Both the position numbers and the translations under genes were made by a program. Below the pieces are notes generated by a model. That model was not told the DNA's origin. It made no database searches and was given only the letters and a program-made list of their open reading frames with translations. A DNA stretch of 64,000 bases from Dryomyza anilis (taxonomy: Eukaryota > Arthropoda > Insecta > Diptera > Dryomyzidae): NCBI GenBank assembly GCA_951804985.1, contig OX638133.1:6964501-7028500 (forward strand), written 5' to 3'. This document shows, in pieces, positions 56,600 to 64,000 of this stretch. Positions within the stretch are counted from its first letter, which is position 1. Each line of letters opens with the position of its first letter.

Positions 56600-56820
56600 C
56601 ACCCAGAAAAATATACTATATAAATAATAGTTTTTTACTATTAAAAATAGTCAGTAGGATAAATTATTATTTTAATCGGGAAATACCATTAAATACCAGA
56701 AAATACCATGACATTGACATTGAGTTTATATGAAAAGATTTATTTTTTGTATACTATTAAATCAATAATTGTCCTATTGACCAATTTTAATGGGATTTGA
56801 GAGAATTTTTTTTCTGGGTG
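56600..56820 (-). mobile_element. MITE family V, copy V3
   Basis: 221 bp, same orientation as V2 and only 107 bases from it. Ends CACCCAGAAAAATAT and, inverted, CACCCAGAAAAAAAATTC. Flanked by TG on both sides rather than TA. Otherwise very similar to V2. Confidence 0.88.
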
Positions 56821-56941
56821 TGGTCATGATGTCTGCCCAATCTCAAATTTGGCAGTTGAACGATAATGATCAAAACGATCATTAAATGGATAACAATTTC
56901 GTTTATAGTTTGAATTACTGATGAAAACCTTTAAAAATAAA

Positions 56942-56946
<5 letters not shown>

Positions 56947-57012
<66 letters not shown>
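56947..57012. repeat. (TA)n microsatellite
   Basis: About 33 uninterrupted TA units. Read as protein it gives a meaningless YIYIYI run on either strand. Confidence 0.95.
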
Positions 57013-57015
<3 letters not shown>

Positions 57016-57054
57016 TATTTTAGGCATTAAACTATAAATCACTAGTAAACGGAG

Positions 57055-57671
57055 ACATGCCCGGTATAGAAAACTGTTTATTCTTAAACGGCGTGACTTC
57101 CAAAGTCAAATTAGCGACGTTCGTTTTTTCTGTCTGTCTGTCTGTCTGTGGAAATCGTAACTGCAGGAGAACGGAAAGAACTAAATTATTAGAACTTCTA
57201 AGTTAGATTACGTATATACCTACGGTTGATTGGTATTGAATAAGGGCGTGAGAGATCGATCTATAGTATATGTGCCATCCATGTTTGAACATATACCTCA
57301 TATAGCTCTAAATCTATGGAAAACCTTTTCGGAAGAAGTGAACTTGTAAATTTCATAAAATTAATATTTCTCTGGTACTCCGAGTTGTGGTAATCTTAAA
57401 AAAATAAATAAAAATTCGGTATACCTATCTATACTAACATGTGCATACTCAAATGAGAGGAATATGTCTAAGGATGAAAAGTTTGCTAATTGTTTTCATG
57501 ATTCGTAAATCGTGGTGAACTCTGGATCACTTTATACGGTAACTGTGCCTTATTTGATTTTTTCAAATATTATGACATACCTTAAAAATTCTAACTAATG
57601 TACACCACCTAGAGACAGTTTGACTCTACTTCAAAATTTCTCATGTGAACTAGCCATCCCCACTGGTTTAT
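57055..57671 (+). mobile_element. INE-1/DINE-1-like element, copy C (diverged)
   Basis: Order matches copy A: CCGGTATAG, ACGGCGTGACTTCC, a (TCTG)n run, then AAATTCGGTATACCTATC, CATGATTCGTAAATCG, GGTGAACTCTGGATCAC, and finally TACTTCAAAATTTCTCATGTG and CCCACTGG. It lacks the 109-bp MITE: GCTAATTGTTTTCATGATTC stands where copy A has TA-MITE-TA. Confidence 0.65.
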
Positions 57672-57689
57672 GAGAAAACTTAATGATTT

Positions 57690-57840
57690 TATGTAAGGGC
57701 TGTGCGATTAATCGAATCCTGATTAATTGATTAATCGATTAGTCAGAAATCGTGATTAACTGATTAATAAATGCTTTAGTTAATCAAAAAGACTTATTCA
57801 TAAATTAATCAATTAATCAGAAATTGATTAATCAAACAAT
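57690..57840. repeat. GATTAAT-rich palindromic tract
   Basis: TTAATTGATTAATCGATTAG and about ten other ATTAAT or TTAATC words lie in 150 bases. May be a degenerate simple repeat or a cluster of homeodomain-type (TAAT) sites; the sequence cannot tell which. Confidence 0.55.
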
Positions 57841-58069
57841 ATTAGTTCTATTTTATATACGTTTATAAACTTTTTTGAATTGATAAATTAAATGATATTT
57901 TTTAGATAGTTAAAATGTTACTTACCTATCTCGCACACTCACCAGACAAAATGTACATAAATGTTTCGCGAACTGAGGCATACCAATCAGATTCGAAAAT
58001 TAAGTTCAAGGTTCCCAAGGAACTCATTGTCAAGGAGCATGGAGTAGGTATAGAATTAAATGAACAAAC

Positions 58070-58270
58070 ACTGTGGTCACATGTGTAAATACACACGCAC
58101 ACTTACAAAAATACTCTCCCTTACTCAGTCACACCCACCCCTCTCACACTCGCACAGATCTTCAATTAACAATGACTCAATGACACGTTCAACTAATGTT
58201 TGTGGACTTTTGTGTGTGTGTGTGTTTACGTGTGCATGCGTGTGAGCGCACGTGTGTGTGCGCCGCTCTG
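58070..58270. repeat. CA- then GT-rich microsatellite pair
   Basis: CACACGCACAC and CTCACACTCGCACAG at 58090-58160, then GTGTGTGTGTGTG and GTGAGCGCACGTGTGTGTG at 58215-58262. The two halves are complementary in character and could pair. Not coding, though frames cross it. Confidence 0.7.
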
Positions 58271-59400
58271 TGCATAAGAGTCATAATTGATCAAATTGAT
58301 TTTATGCTCTTGTGGCTGAGCATTAACCCTTCAACGGTACTTCAAGTGGCTGCATTAACAGTAGACAAGTGTTTTTGTTGCTGCTGATGCTGTCATTGTT
58401 GTCCTGCTCTGGCGTATACAATATACAACCAGGAATACTTCAGGTGATGAAACCATTATGTGGCTACTATTAAACAAAACAATATGGCACTTCAATTGAA
58501 AGATAAATGGTATTTACAAAAATTGGCATGTAGAAATTAAATTTGACTAAATAAAAATTATTTTTCATTTATTCACTAAAGAAAAAATCAAATTTTCTCA
58601 AAAAAAATAATTTTTAATAGAAACAATTTAAATTCCTCAATATATTCAAATTTCTCTAAAAACTGTAATTTTGATTTTAAATATATTTTCTTTTTTATAT
58701 ATTTTTTTATTTTTGTAAACTAAAATTTAATTATTTAAAAAAAAAAGTTTCATGAAAATTCAAATTTTTATTATTATAAAATTCAAATTTCTGAAAAATA
58801 AACATGTTAGAGATTCCCTGGTTACTTTGTTGTTTGCCAAAATATTGTCTCATTTTGGACGCACACACACCACAAATAAGCATTAAAAATAATTAGTGCG
58901 TGAAAAGTACTAATTCGCATACCTTTTGAGGTGAATTTGAAGACGCATGTAAATAACGTATTTTCCTCTTGAATTTGTCACTGGGAATAAGGTGCGCAGA
59001 AGCCAATGTAAACATTTGTTTAAAATTAAGCCAATGTCAAAAGATGTAGCTGCTGATGAAGATGGTGATGATGCAAACGAATAGAACATCGAAATGAATG
59101 AAAAAAATACATCGTAAAACCAGCATTGAAAAAGTCAACACATTTCCGTGCGCAGTTCTTAGCCAACGGTAAAATAAACGTTGGGACTTTTGGAAATTTT
59201 CTAGTTTCCACAACAATGAAAAATCAACAGAATTAAACAAAATAAACAACTTAAATGTGCACATTTTTATTAAAACTACGATAACCGTAGTGCATAGTGG
59301 TGAACATTGAAGAAAAATTTAAAATTTAAATAAGATTTTGAAAAAGTCCACGGAGTGAAATCAACTTCTAAAACATGCATACAATGTACATAATTCCGTT
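58271..59400. other. Intergenic DNA
   Basis: No gene. 58500-58800 is very AT-rich; 58810-59290 is more balanced with no repeat family seen. Confidence 0.45.
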
Positions 59401-59404
59401 TTTT

Positions 59405-59905
59405 GATACCAAAGCATATCAAGAATAATTGCTCTTAGTTACTTTTTTGATATCTAAAACATAATATGTGCATGTCAAGAATATTTGCTCTTAGTTGTTT
59501 TAATATATTGACAGACAGACACACGAACAAAGAGATTGAGATTACAGGCGGAGATTGAAAAACAAAAAATACTACACACAAAGCAATAATATTTCATACA
59601 AAGCAAGAATATTTCATGCAAAGAAATACCGAAAAAACAATAGTAATATCCAGTGTTCTTTAAATTTTACAAAGAAAACAGCAACCACATTTTTCAGAGA
59701 TATTAACCTCTGAATTAAAAATAATAATTGCTCTTAGTTGCCTTTTTGATACCTAAGAACAAAATATCTGCATATCAAGAATAATTGCTCTTAGTTACTT
59801 TCAACATATCGAAAGGCAGACAGACGCACGAACGAACAGCTGGCAATGACAGACGAACATCGCAAAACGAAGCATACGAGCGAACACTAGAGACAAAGCA
59901 ACATC
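59405..59905 (+). repeat. Duplicated CAGACA-associated repeat
   Basis: ATAATTGCTCTTAGTTACTT, a T-rich TTTTTGATA word, then a tract of GACAGACAGACACACGAACAAAG occurs at 59420-59540 and again, diverged, at 59725-59840 (AGGCAGACAGACGCACGAAC). Similar content (TTGATATGTAG, CAACAGACAGACAGGCAG) is in the MITE at 20216-20814, so they may be related. Confidence 0.5.
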
Positions 59906-60640
59906 AAAAAAACAATAGTTATAAGAACTCGTGTTCTTTAAATTTGACCACATGTTTGACGCCTAAGATATTAACCTCTGCATTATCAAGAATAATTACA
60001 CTTAGTTATTTTTTAGACAACTAATGGATCTGTTTCTTAATGTTTTTTTTAAATCATTTAAAAACATATTCAATTTCGTTCCACTGTTCTGCATGGCGTG
60101 TGCCCGAAATATTTGGCAATACGGACGCGCGTTAATCCCTTGACATATTATTAAAACAAAAATCCAGTTGTAGATAATCTGCAGCATCCGGTGTATGAAG
60201 TGTGAGACACGAAACGATATGGGCCATGTAGCGGTAGGCCGTTGCCCGGGGTCATGCGGTTTTGACTTAAGTATGGCAACGAACGGCGGTTATGTTAATG
60301 TGAAAGTGGAAGTTTTTGCTAATTGCAGCATGTTCGCTAATTAGGTGGGCTTACAAGAGGCATATAACTTTTCAGTAAAACAAAATGACTGCTATAAGAT
60401 AAAAGGTTGACAAACATAAAAGCAAAGAGACAATACACAAAGTATGCACAAATTTAATAAAACTTAATAGGTATTCCTCATTCTTTATCAAGAACAATAC
60501 AATTATGTTTGAATGTAAATAAATTTAATTTTTATGGATTACCAAAATGTAAATAATACCAAGTATATATGGGAAAAATAGTTCTAAATGCAATTAAGAC
60601 ATTAAAATTAAAAAATGTCTCTATAAGCCTAGAATGGAAA
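59906..60640. other. Intergenic DNA
   Basis: 60180-60340 is GC-richer (GGTAGGCCGTTGCCCGGGGTC) and repeat-free, possibly unique or regulatory. No gene. Confidence 0.45.
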
Positions 60641-60644
60641 GTTC

Positions 60645-60712
60645 GAGTATGGAACATCGGACTGTGCAATACCGTATACCTTGGTGTGGATATTAATGTG
60701 GGATAATTAGTT
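60645..60712 (-). mobile_element. INE-1-related tail fragment
   Basis: TATACCTTGGTGTGGATATT and AATGTGGGATAATTAGTTG match 26240-26283 (CTACACCTTTGGTGGGGATA, AATGTGGGATATTTAATTG). Fragment only. Confidence 0.45.
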
Positions 60713-60792
60713 GTTGTGCTATGTAATTGTCGGGTTATAAGTTATAAATATATTTATATAATAGACATCTGCACAAATGCATCTGCTCAAAT

Positions 60793-62690
60793 GAAACCCA
60801 CTTCAAGTCATACATTTTATTTCAAAACATTTACTGTCGCCGACTCTCTGCTTGAAAATCAAATGAATGTATTGCTCACAATAACAAAGCACAAGTACTG
60901 TCAAAACAAAACACAAACAAGACGTAGTTGTAGTGAAGAGGTCGATAATGATGTGCAATAAAAAGCAAATACTGAAATCAACTGTTTGTGATATTGAGTA
61001 CTCAGTGCATTTTATATTTTTATCATTCTTACTCTAAGAAATGTTATTAATATTCCGACCTTCGATCGAATACCAATCGAATTTCATATAAAATCCAATA
61101 CAAAACCAATACAAACGGTTTTGTATTGGTTGTCTCAGAACAAAAATTTGTTTTTTCAATGAATTCAATCCGTTTGTTTTGATTTCAAAAATTTGAATTC
61201 GTTTAAAAACCACATATTTTGTATTATGACATCGAATTCAAAACTGTTTGTTTACAAATTTTATATGAAATTAGATTGGAATTTATTCTAAAGCCGAAAC
61301 ATGGCCCATAGAAAAAAATTCAAAAGGTATATGAAAATCATATGAACTTTAAATATATTTTTTTACAATTTTTTTGAAAAAAAAATTGTTTGTTGTAATT
61401 TTTATAAAAACGTAAATACCGAAAACTACATTACTGCTGTGTTGTTGTTTTCAATGTTCGTCTTCGCCCTCGTTACTCGTTGCGCTCACACGCTGCACTC
61501 ACTGTAGTCGTTCCATGTTCAGCAACATTATTGTCAACATTGAATGTTTAAAAAAAAAAAAACTGTTTTGACACTACTTGACACCAATGAATCAAATACT
61601 GCAGTGAAATTTAGTTACTGGAGAAACTGCACTATAACACTGTCGACTTTCATTGCAAAATGCACTAAATACTGTAGAGTGCAGTGGTGCATATTTTGTA
61701 GAGAGAACTTCAAATACATTTGTGCAGATGTCTTCAATTACATTTGTGTAAATTGTATGGAAGTTGGAAGGTCCGCATTCGTCTTAAGTAGGAAACGAAA
61801 TATACTTATACGATTTGCGAATAAGTATTTTTTTTTTAGTTCTTTATAGTATATAAAACACTTTCTTCGAATTGTGCTCTCACAAAAAATGTTCATAAAA
61901 TGCTGAAGAAACCCACTTCAAGACATTAATTTTGTTTCAAAACATTTACTGTCGCCAAATTTATGTTTTAAAATCAAATGAATGTGTTGTTCACAATAAC
62001 AAAGCGCAAGTAGTGTCAAAACAAAGCACAAACAGGAGTTCTAGTGAAGAAGTCGATAATGATGTGCAATATAAATTCAAATACTGAAATGAACTGCTTG
62101 TGATATTGAGTACTCAGTGCATTTTACAATTTGTATAATTCTTATTCTAAGAAATTTTATTAATATTGAAATATAGATAAAATTTAAAAGGTCACGTTCC
62201 GGTTTACGATCGAATACCAATCGAAAGCCGTTCAAATTTTATATTTAACAATTTTTTTTTTTTTAAATAATGCTTGTTGTTTTTTTTTTATAAACACATA
62301 AATACCCAGAAATTCATGTCGAACGTCGGACGGCAGATTTGTTGTTTTCAATGTTTGTCTTCTCCCGCGTTACTCGATGCGCTCACTCCCTGCACTCACT
62401 GTAGTCGTTGCATATTCAGCAATGTCAACATTGAATGTTTTGAAAAAAAAAAATGTCTTGACACTACTTGACACCAATGGAACATATACTGCAAGTGTAG
62501 TCACTGTAAGGACTTCACTATAATACTGTCGACTGTCATTGCAAAATGCATTAAATACTCTCGAGTGCAGTAGTGCATATTTTGCAAAAGAAACTGCAAA
62601 TACATTTGTGCAGATAAGTAAGTAAGTTGTATGGAAGGTGGGAATGTCCGTATTCCCCTTGAGTTGGAAAATTTTAAACACTCAAATGCA
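60793..62690 (+). repeat. Tandem segmental duplication, ~1.1 kb unit
   Basis: Unit 1 about 60793-61906, unit 2 about 61907-62690. Shared in order: ACCCACTTCAAG, ACATTTACTGTCGCC, GATAATGATGTGCAATA, GAGTACTCAGTGCATTTTA, GATCGAATACCAATCGAA, TTGTTGTTTTCAATGTT, GTTACTCG(T/A)TGCGCTCAC, CACTGTAGTCGTT, GACACTACTTGACACCAATG, CACTGTCGACTTTC/TACTGTCGACTGTC, and ATACATTTGTGCAGAT. Unit 2 lacks about 230 bases present in unit 1 (near 61080-61310). Open frames are not conserved between units, so the duplicated material looks non-coding. Confidence 0.88.
61066..61290. repeat. Inverted-repeat segment present only in unit 1
   Basis: Bounded by AATTTCATATAAAAT and its inverse ATTTTATATGAAATT (15 bp, perfect), preceded by CCAATC and followed by AGATTGG. 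It also holds CCAATACAAAACC inverted as GGTTTTGTATTGG. Unit 2 of the duplication reads straight from CCAATCGAA to AGCCG. Could be an insertion in unit 1 or a deletion in unit 2. Confidence 0.6.
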
Positions 62691-64000
62691 CACGATAAAT
62701 GTGCATAATTTGCTACCCGTCCCGGAAATATAGCGTAAATCTTGATTTAAAATATCAAAAATCTTATTAACCTGATTATGTACTCATCTGACTTTCAATA
62801 GTCTTTGAGTTTGTCGAAAATGTTCCCCAAAATATTTTAGAAAAATTACAGAAATGTTGTCTTCACCTATATCCTTCTCATTCAATTTTACTTCAGTTCT
62901 AGATTCTGTTATTCATTCGTATACCTCAATTAAACTCAAATTTACTTAAGAAATATTAGAAAATTTTAAAAATACTGAATGTCTTAAACAATATTAACTT
63001 AAGTAATTAATGTTGAAATCAATACCGAGTGCTCATTTGAGATAGTGTAACACGTATCCATTGACAAATATTAACTATGCAAAATATTAGATAACTACAA
63101 CAAATATTTAATTTGCAACAACAATAATATAATTTACAACAACTACAATATACTCTACAACAAAAATAAAAACAATTTTCTGTACAACAACTATATGCTC
63201 TACAACAATTCAATATTAAAGGTTAATTCCGAATATCTTGACCTTTGATCTAATGCAGCGGATAATGTAAATAATCAATGCACTATATTTACTGTAATCC
63301 AAGGACTCAAGCATCAGATGCATATAAATTCATTTGCATCTGTGATTGTCTATCTGTCTGTGGGTTTGTGTGAAAATGTCTTTCTGACTTAAGCCCGAGG
63401 TTAAAGATGGAAATTATATTTAACTGAAAGCAATATTCAGTAGTCTGACTGTCTGCTCATCATCTGCATTATGCGAATAATGAAGATTAATATATAAATC
63501 AATTGACATTTGTTGACATTTAGTTATTATTACTATTATTCTTATCATAACGTAGTGGTGAACGAAGCAAATCTTTCATAATTAATTAATACAGTAATAA
63601 TGTAATTAGATTTTGGCATTGGTGTTGTTTTATTGAAGGGATATTTTAAATTAGTAGGTGGTAGTGGGTGCATAATTGCTGGCGTTTAATCTAAAATTCA
63701 CTGAATTATAAAGTAGTTGAAGTGTTGAATTTATTTTAGTTAAAAATTCGTAGAACTTTATGAAGCGATTATTAAGTGAAAGCGGCTGTATGAAATTTGC
63801 TTATAAAATATAATTTAATTAATTAGAAATATATTGAATAGATTATAAAATAATAAATGAAATGAAGCACTACACAATAAAATGGGAAATGAAAAATTTG
63901 CGCAGTTAATGTCAGTATTTTTGTATTATTTAGTATGACCCCGCTGATTCCGAAAATGAGATTTAAAAATTTATATTACATGATATTGGCTAATGAATTT
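62691..64000. other. AT-rich intergenic DNA to window end
   Basis: No gene. ACAACAANNATA words cluster at 63090-63210, where a Cys-rich minus-strand frame (63019-63213) is the simple-repeat read-through. Nothing else supportable. Confidence 0.5.

Noticed and set aside
56824..57042. 72-codon frame with YIYIYI run
   Set aside because: Reading of a (TA)n microsatellite.
63019..63213. Cys-rich small secreted protein or toxin-like frame
   Set aside because: Cys residues come from ACAACAA simple repeats read on the minus strand; no signal peptide or conserved spacing.

Overview
This 64 kb window looks like gene-poor, AT-rich DNA from a higher fly (Diptera, Brachycera). The evidence is the set of transposon families: copies related to the Drosophila INE-1/DINE-1 repeat, a Ty1/copia gag fragment with the copia-type half-tRNA-iMet primer site, a decayed Tc1/mariner transposase with dipteran-type motifs, and tRNA-derived SINEs. 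The species cannot be named from this. I found no intact protein-coding gene. Nearly all longer open frames are low-complexity or repeat-derived. The only real coding remnants are the copia gag/protease pseudogene (2810-3836, minus) and the mariner transposase pseudogene (46708-47745, minus). One 77-codon exon-like frame at 18684-18914 is a weak candidate. 

Layout. 0-11 kb: a low-complexity repeat holding a truncated copia element, a CA-rich stretch, a satellite of ten ~185-bp monomers (7.1-8.85 kb), hairpin element P1 and INE-1-like copy A, which carries a 109-bp mariner-derived MITE. 11-18 kb: fairly ordinary intergenic DNA, then a 15-bp minisatellite element (14.5-15.5 kb) and a solo LTR with amplified internal repeats (15.8-17.2 kb). 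19-25.5 kb: degenerate repeats, several MITEs, a second copy of the minisatellite-associated repeat, and a long palindrome. 25.4-32 kb: a Tourist-like MITE, a SINE, an INE-1 relative, MITEs and the Q2/P2 pair. 33-44 kb: MITEs rich in TTCAT...ATGAA palindromes, several nested in one another. 45-48 kb: a GAAGAATTG minisatellite beside the mariner. 48-53 kb: P and Q elements and a 420-bp tandem duplication. 53.9-55.6 kb: a three-layer nest (LTR, then an element with an 8-bp target duplication, then INE-1-like). 56-64 kb: MITEs, microsatellites, and a ~1.1 kb tandem segmental duplication. 

Several events can be dated relative to one another because an unoccupied version of the same target exists elsewhere in the window. 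The mariner MITE in INE-1 copy A, MITE N2 inside M6, and MITE M3 inside repeat R1 all have such empty sites. Most short elements share TA target duplications and CACACAGAAAAA-like ends, so one transposase source is plausible. The family letters M, N, P, Q, R, S, T, V and W are labels used only here. Nothing here is convincingly a new biological system; the best leads are the hairpin elements, the P/Q association and the nested insertions.
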